The notes under the pieces are model-generated. The model did no database searches. It saw only the letters and a program-made list of their open reading frames with translations, and was not told the DNA's origin. Positions 1-8,152 of a stretch of 64,000 nt of DNA are shown here, one piece after another (within the stretch, counting starts at the first letter, position 1; every line of letters begins with the position of its first letter). This stretch comes from an uncultured Aquimarina sp. (lineage in GTDB: Bacteria; Bacteroidota; Bacteroidia; Flavobacteriales; Flavobacteriaceae): the NCBI GenBank assembly GCA_947493035.1, contig CANLOW010000001.1, positions 744,001 through 808,000 on the forward strand, read 5' to 3'. The position numbers and the translations under genes were made by a program.

Positions 1-127
1 TATTGGCGTCGTCAAATATAATACCTCAAGATTTGCCTTGAAATTAAAAAATTGTTTTTACATAATTACCTGATGGGCTTTCCTTGAGGTAGTTTACTAT
101 AAAATTGCATCTGCCGAATGATTTTAC
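1..127. other. Left-edge non-coding stretch
   Basis: No credible gene is visible here. It lies downstream of the barrel gene that ends at 128. An 8-bp inverted repeat (ACCTCAAG at 23-30, CTTGAGGT at 83-90) has a loop of about 52 nt and no T-tract, so I do not call it a terminator. Confidence 0.4.
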
Positions 128-1537
128 TTACAATTTAATCTTGATTCCAGTAGATAATCCGAAAATATAGGGTAAAAAATCTGCTTGACTATTAAATGCA
201 TTCCATTGGATCTTTACAGAAGGTTCTACATTGAGGCTTAATTTTTTAGTCAGATTGTATTGAAGACCTAATCCAATATTGTTAGAGAAAACAGTGCTAT
301 TTACATTAATCAATTGACTTCCAAAATCTCTTGATTGTCCATTTTGAAAAGAAATATCGCTTTGGTTTTTTGTTAAAATAAATGAGCTAAGCCCACCAAT
401 TAGAGCAAGCTCAAATCTTTTGTCGAGTAATTTATAAGATACTTCTATCGGTATTTCGATATAATTAATTTCTTGTCTAACATTCCCTTTAGAAAAAACA
501 TTAGTTGGGGTTTCATCAGGTCGGGCATCAGGATTGTCTCTTCCTTGGCCATCAGGGTTATTAAGTTCTCCAAACTCATCATTTGTGTCAAAATCAGGGA
601 TTATAGGTTCTTCATTGACATTAGGTGGTGTTTTGTTTACAGGAATATTTAGTTCATCACCATCGATAAAGCTTTGTACCGAGCTGAAATCTAAAGTATT
701 TTCAAGTGTAGTCGTGATATCAAAATTGGCAGTGTTAACACCAGTTCTAATACTCCATTTAGTGGAAGCTTGGTAGGCAATTTTAATTCCATAACTAACA
801 GTGGTGTTATATTCTTGATTAGCTATAGTATTTCCAAAAGTGGAATTTCCTTGCAAAGGATTGTAATCAAGGGTAGCTAGTTGAGGAAGAATACTCCATC
901 TGTTTTTTAGTTCAGATAGATTTTCATCCTTTATAGGAGGAAGTGTGTCTAAAGGAATTTCTATATCAACTGTTTTTTTAAGCTCATTAGTTGCTACTTC
1001 TTTTAAATCTATAATCTTATCTGTTTTTTGAATGTTATTATCATTTTTAGAAGAAATAATATCTTTAATGGAAGTAGCATTATTTGCAATTAAATTTGAA
1101 GTATTTTTCGATAATTTTCTGTCATGCTTATTATTAGACAAGTAAGCTGGTTTTTCTGCGCCTTTATAAGCTATAACTTCTTTTATTTTAGATTCATTAG
1201 AAATAGAATCTTGTGATCTCGAAGTATAAAGTGTTGACGATTGAATAATATCTTCTTTATCCATTAAATCAACAGGGCAGGGGCTGTCTAATTCATTTAG
1301 GTTTACTATTTCAATTTTTGGACTTTTACCTATGTCTTTTTGGTAGAGTAAAATAAAAAATAGAAGAAGAGATGCAGCAATACCTACTGGTAAGAAAATA
1401 ACCAAAGGAGAACGTTTTTTCTTCTTTTTAGGTAATTTATTAGAAATGTTAGCCCACAATTCTTCTGATGGGTTTATTTCAAAATTATCTAGCCCTTCTT
1501 TAAACAAGTGATCGATATGTTGTTTGTTTTTATTCAA
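128..1537 (-). CDS. Sigma-factor-linked membrane protein with C-terminal outer-membrane-type barrel
   Basis: 469 aa. The first ~45 residues are charged and look cytoplasmic (HLFKEGLDNFEINPSEELW, then a KKKKKR run). A single strong hydrophobic segment follows at about 45-64. Then comes a long polar linker, rich in Asn, Asp and Lys, to about residue 205. The last ~250 residues alternate in the manner of a beta-barrel and end in ...LSTGIKIKL, as in PorT-like/OMP_b-brl proteins. The gene overlaps the end of the upstream ECF sigma gene by 8 nt, so the two are co-transcribed and probably translationally coupled. By position it should be the regulator or anti-sigma partner of that sigma factor. I infer the anti-sigma role from the arrangement and have not matched it to a named domain. 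Having both an inner-membrane-type segment and a barrel in one chain is odd (see findings). Confidence 0.75.
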   Translation of the reverse strand: MNKNKQHIDHLFKEGLDNFEINPSEELWANISNKLPKKKKKRSPLVIFLPVGIAASLLLFFILLYQKDIGKSPKIEIVNLNELDSPCPVDLMDKEDIIQSSTLYTSRSQDSISNESKIKEVIAYKGAEKPAYLSNNKHDRKLSKNTSNLIANNATSIKDIISSKNDNNIQKTDKIIDLKEVATNELKKTVDIEIPLDTLPPIKDENLSELKNRWSILPQLATLDYNPLQGNSTFGNTIANQEYNTTVSYGIKIAYQASTKWSIRTGVNTANFDITTTLENTLDFSSVQSFIDGDELNIPVNKTPPNVNEEPIIPDFDTNDEFGELNNPDGQGRDNPDARPDETPTNVFSKGNVRQEINYIEIPIEVSYKLLDKRFELALIGGLSSFILTKNQSDISFQNGQSRDFGSQLINVNSTVFSNNIGLGLQYNLTKKLSLNVEPSVKIQWNAFNSQADFLPYIFGLSTGIKIKL

Positions 1538-2069
1538 TATTAAGGGCTTTTCTTTTTTTTATAATTTCATTTTTCAGTAAAACTCTGGCTCTAGAAAGGT
1601 TAGACTTCGAGGTGCCTACAGTTATCTCTAAGGCAGAAGCAATTTCTTGATGACTATAATCATCAAGGACATACATGCTAAATACAATACGATATTTTGG
1701 GGATAATTGATGTATCATTTCTAAGAGTTCATGTAAAGAAAAATCTAAGGTTTGATCTTCAAAGTTGTCATCTATGATGTTTTGATTTTCATCAAAATCT
1801 TCAAAAAATTGATGTTTTCGATAATAACCAAGTATGGTGTTTACAGTAATTCTTTTTGCCCAGCCTTCAAAAGACCCTTTAAATTTGTATTGATCTATTT
1901 TATTATAAATAGTGATCATTGCCTCTTGAAATAAGTCTTCAGCCAAAGCTTTGTCTTTACAATATTTAATGCAAATCCCTAAAAGTTTGGGCGAGATGAT
2001 CTGGTAGAGGCTTTTTTGAGCTCTACGATCACATTGTTGGCATTCTTTAACTATTTTATCTAAATCCAA
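1530..2069 (-). CDS. ECF-type RNA polymerase sigma factor
   Basis: 179 aa, the usual length for a group 4 (ECF) sigma factor. Region 2 is visible as the CIKYCKDKALAEDLFQEAMI and FKGSFEGWAKRITVNTILGYYRK segments (about 33-84). Region 4 is the helix-turn-helix around YSHQEIASALEITVGTSKSN (about 138-158). Together they direct RNA polymerase core to a small regulon. The start appears to be TTG at 2069: the reading frame has a TAA stop 15 nt upstream of it and no ATG between, and the N-terminus MDLDKIVKEC is normal for the family. The membrane gene directly downstream overlaps by 8 nt and is the likely partner. Its regulon cannot be read from this window. Confidence 0.9.
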   Translation of the reverse strand: MDLDKIVKECQQCDRRAQKSLYQIISPKLLGICIKYCKDKALAEDLFQEAMITIYNKIDQYKFKGSFEGWAKRITVNTILGYYRKHQFFEDFDENQNIIDDNFEDQTLDFSLHELLEMIHQLSPKYRIVFSMYVLDDYSHQEIASALEITVGTSKSNLSRARVLLKNEIIKKRKALNIE

Positions 2070-2128
2070 AAAGGCACCATTTTAGGGGGCTTTGGTTATG
2101 GTATCATTTTATAGATACTACATTAACT

Positions 2129-2170
2129 AAAAGGTTGCGTGTTTTTTTTAAATAAAAAAGCAACCTTTTT
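2129..2170. repeat. Long AT-rich hairpin between divergent genes
   Basis: AAAAGGTTGC (2129-2138) is perfectly complementary to 2160-2169, and the T-rich and A-rich stretches inside the loop can extend the stem. Five Ts end the right arm. It resembles an intrinsic terminator, yet it sits between the divergent sigma gene (start 2069) and the lipoprotein gene (start 2234), with no gene that it could terminate. It may be a leader hairpin or attenuator for the lipoprotein gene. Confidence 0.5.
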
Positions 2171-2233
2171 AAAAAATATTACTCTTAAAGATATAACATC
2201 ATTTTACACCTCGTAAAACTTAAAAAACTAATT

Positions 2234-3787
2234 ATGAAAAAGTATCTCTGGTTAATAGTACATTTAATTTTTTCAATATTTATTGCATGTGGTGATGACG
2301 ATATTGAAGAATGTTTTTCTCCTACCCAAAATTTAGAACTGGCCATTGCTGAAAGTGATATGGGGTGTAATTGTAATCCGGATATTGATATGCCTATATG
2401 TGTCGATGACACATCTTTTATTTGTTACGAAGGTAAATGGAGTACTTCTAAAGTAGGAGTTTGTCAAACAAAACCAAATGGAACTATTTGTAACGGCACG
2501 CCTTTAGATCAACTCGATTGGTACAATAGAATGATTACAGATTTAAATGATCCAAGAGTAGATAGATCAGCGGTTGAGATCACTCTATATGATTTTGAAG
2601 AAAAGCAAATTCTGGTAAAGGACTATTGTATTCATCAGGAATGCTTAGTCCCCTATTATAAAATTTTTAATTGTGAGGGAGAAATGATTTGTTCTAGTAA
2701 CCTCGAAGATATAGAAGAGTCTAAACAATGCGCAACTATTTTGGAAGGAGCTACAAATCCAAGAGTTGTATTTACAGATAGAAATGACAATGGAGGTTGT
2801 GATAATATTGTAGAGATTGATGAGGACTTATATAATAATTCAACAGAAGAAAATTATACTATAAAAAATGTCTCTTGGAATGGTACGTGTTTAAAAATTG
2901 AATTTGAATCAGGAGGTTGTAATGGAACTACTTGGGAAACTAGATTAATTGATCAAGGTGTTGTTATGGAATCATTTCCTGTACAACGAAATGTTAAAAT
3001 GATTTTAAAGAATGAAGAAGTATGTTTAGCTATTGCTTGGCAAGAACATTCTTTCGATATGGATCCTATTTTAGGACAACATGACAAAATCTATTTAAAT
3101 ATTGAAGGTTATGATAAACAAGTTTTAATAGAAAAAAATCAAATTGATGACTGCACAAAAAAGCCAAAAGTTATTTTGAAAGGTAATTTCAAAGAAGATT
3201 TGGTTGAACCAGAAAGCGTAGAGCTAGTAGGAACTTGTTTATCTGTACGTTTTAAAACGGGAACGATCAATGATATAGATAGTCAAGTTAATTTGTTGAA
3301 TAATGGGATAGTAACATTTAGTATACCTCCATTCACAGATTTTGTTTTAGAAGTAAAAGGAGTTAAGGATAAATCTTTGAAAGAATATAATGTTTCTTTC
3401 GATATGAGTGAATTTGAAGGTTACTTTATTTCTTTAGGAAATTTTTCTAATATTTTTATCGGAAATGTTCTTCCTGTTACTGAAGAAGAATTTGAAGAGC
3501 AGCTACAGCAAAAAAGAAAAGAAATAAATGAGCTAGTTGATGTAGTGTGTAGTGATACTGGGGATTGGAGTTGGATTGCTATTGGAAGTAAACCTTGTGG
3601 AGGTCCTTGGGAATATATTCCTTACCTAACTACTACCAATAATGTTCATCTTTTAAGCTTGATTGATAGCTATAATAATTATGAAAATTTAGGAAATAAA
3701 AAATTTGCTAGAGTTAGCACATGTGATGTTGCTCAAGTGCCAACAAGCGTAAAATGTGAGAATGGGAAAAGCATTTTGATCTATTAG
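2234..3787 (+). CDS. Cysteine-rich putative surface lipoprotein
   Basis: 517 aa of unknown function. The N-terminus is a lipoprotein signal: a short basic start, a hydrophobic run, then IFIAC with the lipidated Cys near residue 19. It is followed at once by GDDD; acidic residues right after the lipid Cys are typical of surface-exported lipoproteins in this phylum. The mature part has many cysteines and two related modules, near residues 205-300 and 335-430. Each opens with a V-x-x-x-GTCL motif (SWNGTCLKIEF and ELVGTCLSVRF). The C-terminus contains another Cys cluster. The gene is divergent from the sigma operon and could be a target of that sigma factor, but this is only positional inference. 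Confidence 0.75.
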   Translation: MKKYLWLIVHLIFSIFIACGDDDIEECFSPTQNLELAIAESDMGCNCNPDIDMPICVDDTSFICYEGKWSTSKVGVCQTKPNGTICNGTPLDQLDWYNRMITDLNDPRVDRSAVEITLYDFEEKQILVKDYCIHQECLVPYYKIFNCEGEMICSSNLEDIEESKQCATILEGATNPRVVFTDRNDNGGCDNIVEIDEDLYNNSTEENYTIKNVSWNGTCLKIEFESGGCNGTTWETRLIDQGVVMESFPVQRNVKMILKNEEVCLAIAWQEHSFDMDPILGQHDKIYLNIEGYDKQVLIEKNQIDDCTKKPKVILKGNFKEDLVEPESVELVGTCLSVRFKTGTINDIDSQVNLLNNGIVTFSIPPFTDFVLEVKGVKDKSLKEYNVSFDMSEFEGYFISLGNFSNIFIGNVLPVTEEEFEEQLQQKRKEINELVDVVCSDTGDWSWIAIGSKPCGGPWEYIPYLTTTNNVHLLSLIDSYNNYENLGNKKFARVSTCDVAQVPTSVKCENGKSILIY

Positions 3788-3842
3788 GTTGAATTTCAAC
3801 ACGTACAGGATATCCTTAAATTTAGATAAGTTAACGATGAAT

Positions 3843-3938
3843 TTACTTTCAATCCGTACATTTGCAATGAAAGTAATTTCAATCAATTCCATATTGATTT
3901 TCGACGCACTTTGGGGGAAGTGCGTCTTATTTTTTTAT
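3843..3938 (+). ncRNA. Candidate small RNA or structured 3' region with terminator
   Basis: Three consecutive stem-loops are visible. TTACTTTCA (3843-3851) pairs with TGAAAGTAA (3868-3876). AATCAAT (3881-3887) pairs with ATTGATT (3893-3899). GACGCACTT (3903-3911) pairs with AAGTGCGTC (3918-3926) and is followed by a T-rich tail, which is a good intrinsic terminator. A TACATTTG at 3857-3864 matches the Bacteroidota -7 element and would give a transcript of about 67 nt that ends in the terminator. If that promoter is not real, this is simply the terminator region of the lipoprotein gene. The terminator itself is confident; the independent RNA is not. Confidence 0.45.
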
Positions 3939-4010
3939 ACAAAAATTAAGGGTAAGCTCTTTTAATCTTAAAGTATTTTACATAAGAATAAATTCTAAGA
4001 TGTATAGATT

Positions 4011-4048
4011 AAAAAAGGGTCATGATTTTAAAATCATGACCCTTTTTT
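4011..4048. terminator. Bidirectional intrinsic terminator
   Basis: This is a near-complete palindrome: an A-run, GGGTCATGATTTT, its exact inverse, and a T-run. It lies 21 nt past the asd stop on the minus strand and faces the convergent lipoprotein side, so it can work in both directions. Confidence 0.9.
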
Positions 4049-4068
4049 AATTAAGAAACAGCTTGTTT

Positions 4069-5061
4069 TTAAGCTAAAATTCCTTTTTCTACTAAATATT
4101 CAGCGATTTGAACTGTATTCGTAGCAGCTCCTTTACGAAGGTTATCAGCAACGATCCACATATTCAAAGTATTAGGTTTTGATTCATCACGACGTAGACG
4201 TCCAACAAATACTTCATCTTTCTCATGAGCAAACATAGGCATCGGATACTCATTCTCAGCAGGGTTGTCTTGAACGATAACACCTGGTGTAGCTGCAAGA
4301 ATTTCGCGAACTTCAGCTAATTCGAAATCATTACTAAATTCTACATTTACAGACTCAGAATGCCCTCCAGCTGTTGGTATACGTACCGCAGTAGCAGTAA
4401 CATCAAATGATTCGTCTCCTAAGATTTTCTTAGGTTCTTTAACCAATTTCATTTCTTCTTTAGTGTATCCGTTTTCTAAGAAAACATCACAATGAGGTAA
4501 TGCATTTCTACCGATAGGGTATGGATAAGCCATTTCTCCTTCAATACCTGCAACTTCATTTTCTAATTGTTGTACAGCTTTTACACCAGTACCAGAAACA
4601 GATTGGTAGGTAGAAACGATAACACGTTCCATATTGTACTTTTTATGCAATGGACCTAAAGCCATTACCATTTGAATGGTAGAACAGTTTGGGTTTGCAA
4701 TAATTTTATCTTCTGAAGTCAATACATCACCATTGATTTCAGGAACCACTAATTTTTTAGTAGGATCCATTCTCCAAGCAGATGAGTTATCGATTACCGT
4801 AGTTCCTACTTCAGCAAATTTAGGAGCCCACTCTAAAGAGGTATCACCACCAGCTGAAAATAACGCTACATCAGGTTTCATTTCAACTGCAGTTGGCAAT
4901 GTTACACAAGCATACTCTTTGCCCTTGAAAGCAAGTTTCTTTCCTTCCGATTTTGCAGAAGCAACAGGGATCAATTCTGTTACAGGGAAATTACGCTCTT
5001 CCAATACTTTTAACATTACGGTACCTACCATTCCGGTAGCACCTACTACAGCTACTTTCAT
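4069..5061 (-). CDS. asd: Aspartate-semialdehyde dehydrogenase
   Basis: 330 aa, full length. The enzyme reduces 4-aspartyl phosphate to aspartate 4-semialdehyde with NADPH in the cytoplasm, the branch point to lysine/diaminopimelate, threonine and methionine. The N-terminus has the dinucleotide loop GATGMVG (8-14). The catalytic Cys is C126 in NPNCSTIQ, and the active-site His is H234 in GGHSES. The gene is monocistronic, with its own -7/-33 promoter just upstream and a palindromic terminator downstream. Nothing is unusual in the sequence. Confidence 0.97.
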   Translation of the reverse strand: MKVAVVGATGMVGTVMLKVLEERNFPVTELIPVASAKSEGKKLAFKGKEYACVTLPTAVEMKPDVALFSAGGDTSLEWAPKFAEVGTTVIDNSSAWRMDPTKKLVVPEINGDVLTSEDKIIANPNCSTIQMVMALGPLHKKYNMERVIVSTYQSVSGTGVKAVQQLENEVAGIEGEMAYPYPIGRNALPHCDVFLENGYTKEEMKLVKEPKKILGDESFDVTATAVRIPTAGGHSESVNVEFSNDFELAEVREILAATPGVIVQDNPAENEYPMPMFAHEKDEVFVGRLRRDESKPNTLNMWIVADNLRKGAATNTVQIAEYLVEKGILA

Positions 5062-5093
5062 TATTATGAATAATTAATTTTTAATAAGGAGTG

Positions 5094-5123
5094 CAAAATT
5101 AAGACTTTATTTGCTAATAACAA
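5094..5123 (-). promoter_or_regulatory. asd promoter (Bacteroidota -33/-7)
   Basis: Read on the minus strand, TTG (5123-5121) and TAATTTTG (5101-5094) are separated by 19 nt. This fits the Bacteroidota primary sigma consensus TTG/TTTG-N17-23-TAnnTTTG. The asd ATG is 33 nt beyond the -7 element. Confidence 0.75.
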
Positions 5124-5170
5124 TAAATTTTGTAAATGACAATCTTTTCTTTAGCTTGTTTTTAACACAT

Positions 5171-5205
5171 AAAAAAGGAGTGTCTTTTAAAAAACACTCC
5201 TTTTT
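5171..5205. terminator. Intrinsic terminator of the BON-LysM gene
   Basis: GGAGTGT (5177-5183) pairs with ACACTCC (5194-5200), flanked by A5 and T5 runs. It lies 24 nt after the stop of the minus-strand gene at 5229 and upstream of the asd promoter, so it insulates asd. Confidence 0.88.
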
Positions 5206-5228
5206 CACTATAAATTTCTGTACGTAGA

Positions 5229-5711
5229 CTATGATAATGGTGGAATACGTAGTACTTGACCTGGGTAAATTTTATCAGGATCAGATAACATCGGTTTGTT
5301 TGCTTCAAAAATTACTGGGTATTTCATAGCATCTCCGTAAACCTCTTTAGCAATTTTACTTAAATAATCACCTTTTTCTACAGTATAGTAAGTAGCTTCT
5401 GGTTCTGGGTTATTAACGATTATTTGATCATCAACTTGACCGATACCTTCAGTATTTCCTACAACAAGAACAGCCTTTTCTTTTGAAGATTGATCGCTCG
5501 TAACACCAGTTACAGTTGCTAATTCTCCATCTATTACTACATTCATGTTTTCTACTTCGATACCTAATGCAGAAACAGTCTCAATCATTTTTGAAGCTGC
5601 TGCTTCATTAGCTGCTGCAGTTGCCGCTGCTGCTTCAGCTGCTTCCTCAGCTACAGATTTACCAATACCAAGTTTTGCACCTGCATTTTTAATAAAAGAT
5701 AATAATCCCAT
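5229..5711 (-). CDS. BON and LysM domain protein (Kbp/YgaU-like)
   Basis: 160 aa. An Ala/Glu-rich N-terminal stretch (about 18-40) leads into a BON domain (about 40-95, with GELATVTGVT). A C-terminal LysM domain follows (about 107-157, from YYTVEKGDYLSKIAKEVYGD to KIYPGQVLRIP). Size and domain order match the Escherichia coli K+-binding protein Kbp (YgaU). In flavobacteria the family is annotated only as peptidoglycan-binding LysM protein. No signal peptide is visible, so it is probably cytoplasmic, as Kbp is. A single-gene unit with its own terminator. The domain call is firm; the potassium-sensing role is by analogy. Confidence 0.88.
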   Translation of the reverse strand: MGLLSFIKNAGAKLGIGKSVAEEAAEAAAATAAANEAAASKMIETVSALGIEVENMNVVIDGELATVTGVTSDQSSKEKAVLVVGNTEGIGQVDDQIIVNNPEPEATYYTVEKGDYLSKIAKEVYGDAMKYPVIFEANKPMLSDPDKIYPGQVLRIPPLS

Positions 5712-5747
5712 GATTTGTGTTTTTTTAATTTAATAAAATCGAAGTTA

Positions 5748-5755
5748 CAAAATTA
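5748..5755 (-). promoter_or_regulatory. -7 element of the BON-LysM gene
   Basis: The minus strand reads TAATTTTG, a full match to TAnnTTTG, 36 nt before the ATG at 5711. No clear -33 TTG at the ideal spacing was found. Confidence 0.5.
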
Positions 5756-5784
5756 GAGGTATTCAATGCTACCCTTTTTTTATG

Positions 5785-5820
5785 AAAAAAGTCGCTTTGG
5801 TTACCCAAAACGACTTTCTT
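5785..5820. terminator. Orphan hairpin with T-tract
   Basis: The arms at 5785-5800 and 5805-5820 pair over about 13 bp. On the minus strand the only mismatch becomes a G-T wobble and six Ts follow, as in an intrinsic terminator. No minus-strand gene is visible between here and gpsA. It may stop antisense transcription out of gpsA, or mark an unrecognised short RNA. Confidence 0.5.
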
Positions 5821-5943
5821 ATACTAACAACTAACTAAACTAAATGATTCTAATATTTACTTATCTATAACCGTGCCAAAAAATAATTTTACAAGAAAAA
5901 AACGGCTTTTTCTTTGAAGTTTTAGCACTTGATTAGTATTGTG

Positions 5944-5951
5944 TACTTTTG
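5944..5951 (+). promoter_or_regulatory. -7 element of gpsA
   Basis: TACTTTTG matches TAnnTTTG and lies 19 nt before the gpsA ATG at 5971. No -33 element at good spacing was found. Confidence 0.5.
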
Positions 5952-5970
5952 AAAAAATTGAATTCTTAAA

Positions 5971-6963
5971 ATGGAAGATTCTTCTCGTTTTGCTGTTATA
6001 GGTGGAGGAAGCTGGGGTACTGCTTTGGTAAAGATGCTTTGCGAAAATGTAGATCAACTGAATTGGTACGTACGCGGCGAAGAAACTGTGGAGTATTTAT
6101 ACGAACACAAGCACAATCCAAGATATTTGAGCTCAGTAGAATTTGATATGAGCCGATTGAATGTAAGTGCAGATATCAATGAAGTAGTGGAAGGTGCTGA
6201 TTACTTAATTTTTGCTATTCCTTCTGCCTTTTTAAACCAAGAGCTAGAGAAATTGAATGTGGATATTTCTAATCGTATCATTTTTTCAGCCATTAAAGGT
6301 ATTGTACCCGAGACAAGTTTAATTGTTGGGGAACATTTCAATAATATTTATGAGATTCCTTTAGATAATATAGGTGTTATTACTGGCCCTTGTCATGCAG
6401 AAGAGGTAGCTTTAGAGAAGTTATCATATTTAACCATAGCATGTAGTGATACTGTAAAGGCAGAGTTTTTAGCGAAACAATTAAGGTCACATTATATTAC
6501 TTGTAAGACTAGTGATGATATAATAGGTACTGAATACGCTGCGGTTTTAAAAAATATTTATGCAATCGCTGCTGGGATTGCTCATGGTCTTGGGTATGGA
6601 GATAATTTTCAAAGTGTATTGATGAGTAATGCGATTCGTGAGATGAAGCGCTTTATTAAAAAGCGTCATAAAATGAAGCGTAACATCAATAATTCCGCTT
6701 ATTTAGGAGATTTATTAGTTACAGGCTATTCTACTTTTTCGAGGAATAGAATGTTTGGAAACATGTTAGGGAAAGGATACACGGTTAAGAGTGCTATGAT
6801 GGAAATGAATATGGTTGCCGAAGGATATTATGCTACAAAAAGTGCCTTTTTGTTAAATGACGGTAGTGCAAGAGTACCAATCATTCATGCAGTATATCAA
6901 GTTTTATATGGGGGAAAAAGTGCCAAGAAAGTTTTTAGAAAATTATCTGATCAGTTAGATTAA
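5971..6963 (+). CDS. gpsA: Glycerol-3-phosphate dehydrogenase [NAD(P)+]
   Basis: 330 aa. The enzyme makes sn-glycerol 3-phosphate from dihydroxyacetone phosphate for phospholipid synthesis. The N-terminal Rossmann loop GGGSWGTAL is at about 11-19, preceded by the strand FAVI. The SAIKGIVPE segment holds the conserved catalytic-region Lys, and GTEYAAVLKNIYAIAAG (about 190-206) is the signature of the C-terminal all-helical domain. Length is normal. It converges on dprA with the two coding ends overlapping by 9 nt, so there is no room for a terminator between them. Confidence 0.96.
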   Translation: MEDSSRFAVIGGGSWGTALVKMLCENVDQLNWYVRGEETVEYLYEHKHNPRYLSSVEFDMSRLNVSADINEVVEGADYLIFAIPSAFLNQELEKLNVDISNRIIFSAIKGIVPETSLIVGEHFNNIYEIPLDNIGVITGPCHAEEVALEKLSYLTIACSDTVKAEFLAKQLRSHYITCKTSDDIIGTEYAAVLKNIYAIAAGIAHGLGYGDNFQSVLMSNAIREMKRFIKKRHKMKRNINNSAYLGDLLVTGYSTFSRNRMFGNMLGKGYTVKSAMMEMNMVAEGYYATKSAFLLNDGSARVPIIHAVYQVLYGGKSAKKVFRKLSDQLD

Positions 6964-8049
6964 TTCAAAAAGCTTACCTGGTAAAGGGCGAATCACGTTT
7001 TTTAATTCTAGATTTAAAAGGAGTGAGGAAAGCATATACATAGGCAAATCACAATCGATGGCGATATTATCTATATGTTCACTACCATGTTGTTTTAAGA
7101 AATTATATACTTTTTCTTCATCTTTATTTAATTTAGGAAATAAATCTAGTTGAGGTTGTATATGGTTATCATTAGAGTCCCAATTAAGGTTGGTAACAAT
7201 ATCTTCTACATTGGTGAGTAAATGAGCTTGATGATTTTTGATAAGCTTATTACATCCCATACTTAATGCATCGGAATAACGCCCAGGAACAGCGAAGACT
7301 TCTCGATCATATGAATGAGCCATTTGAGCGGTTGCTAATGAGCCTCCTTTATCTGCACTTTCAATAACAATAGTGGCTTCAGACATTCCTGCAATAATTC
7401 GATTGCGTCTTAAAAAATTTTGAGGAATAAATTTATCAGTACTGATAAAATCCGTAAAAAAACCACCATTAGATTCAACATCAGCCATATATCGCTTATG
7501 AGATTTAGGGTAGATTTGATTTAAGCCATGACCAAGACATGCAATAGTTTGTAATCCTTCTTCTAAAGCGGCTTTATGAGCAGTAATATCTGTACCGTAA
7601 GCAAATCCTGAAACAATGATTGGGTTGTAAGGCTTTAAGGCTGCGACTATTTCTTTACAAAATTGAATACCATGTTTAGAAACTTTACGAGTACCAACTA
7701 TACTGATGATTTTTTGCTTTTTTACATTATAATTTCCTGCAGTAAAAAGTATCACTGGACTATCAATGCATTGTTTTAATAAAAAAGGATAATTATCATC
7801 TTGAAAGTGAATACAATTGATTTTTTCCTTTTCAATAAAATGCATTTCACTATCGACGATCTTTATAATATTGGGATCATCAAAACCTTTAATTTTATGT
7901 GCGCCGATTCCGGGTATAGTTAATAAATTTGCTTTCTTTTCCAATAAGACTTCTTCGGCACTACCAATGGTTTGAATTAGTTTTTTAATAGAGGTGTCGC
8001 CTAGATTCGGCATTTTTTTTAATATTAATAATGCTCTTAAAGAATTCAT
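6955..8049 (-). CDS. dprA: DNA-processing protein DprA
   Basis: 364 aa. DprA loads RecA on incoming single-stranded DNA during natural transformation. An N-terminal helix-hairpin-helix-like stretch (IPGIGAHKIKGF, about 45-57) precedes the Rossmann-like DprA core. The core has the signatures IVGTRKVSKHG (about 118-128) and VSGFAYGTDITAHKAAL (about 148-164). Further on come RNRIIAGMS and ESADKGGSLATA, and the C-terminal ~70 residues form a winged-helix-like domain. It shares a 103-nt divergent gap with the HU/SPOR gene and overlaps gpsA tail to tail. Confidence 0.95.
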   Translation of the reverse strand: MNSLRALLILKKMPNLGDTSIKKLIQTIGSAEEVLLEKKANLLTIPGIGAHKIKGFDDPNIIKIVDSEMHFIEKEKINCIHFQDDNYPFLLKQCIDSPVILFTAGNYNVKKQKIISIVGTRKVSKHGIQFCKEIVAALKPYNPIIVSGFAYGTDITAHKAALEEGLQTIACLGHGLNQIYPKSHKRYMADVESNGGFFTDFISTDKFIPQNFLRRNRIIAGMSEATIVIESADKGGSLATAQMAHSYDREVFAVPGRYSDALSMGCNKLIKNHQAHLLTNVEDIVTNLNWDSNDNHIQPQLDLFPKLNKDEEKVYNFLKQHGSEHIDNIAIDCDLPMYMLSSLLLNLELKNVIRPLPGKLFELI

Positions 8050-8118
8050 CGTAAACTTATTAACGATTTACTGTTTGTATTTCTGCTCTTGATGTTGATA
8101 ACTATTTGATAAACTAGG

Positions 8119-8147
8119 TTGCAAAAATGAGTTTTCTTATACTTTTG
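8119..8147 (+). promoter_or_regulatory. -33/-7 promoter directly abutting a start codon
   Basis: TTG (8119-8121) and TACTTTTG (8140-8147) are 18 nt apart, a good match to the Bacteroidota consensus. Only 5 nt separate the -7 element from the ATG at 8153, so the transcript would start at or within about 3 nt of the start codon. Confidence 0.7.
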
Positions 8148-8152
8148 TATTT

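Noticed and set aside
534..776. 80-codon plus-strand open frame inside the barrel gene
   Set aside because: It is antisense to a well-supported gene and has no promoter or family features.
5545..5733. Ala/Ser-rich plus-strand frame opposite the BON-LysM gene
   Set aside because: It is the reverse complement of an Ala/Glu-rich coding stretch, a common artefact.
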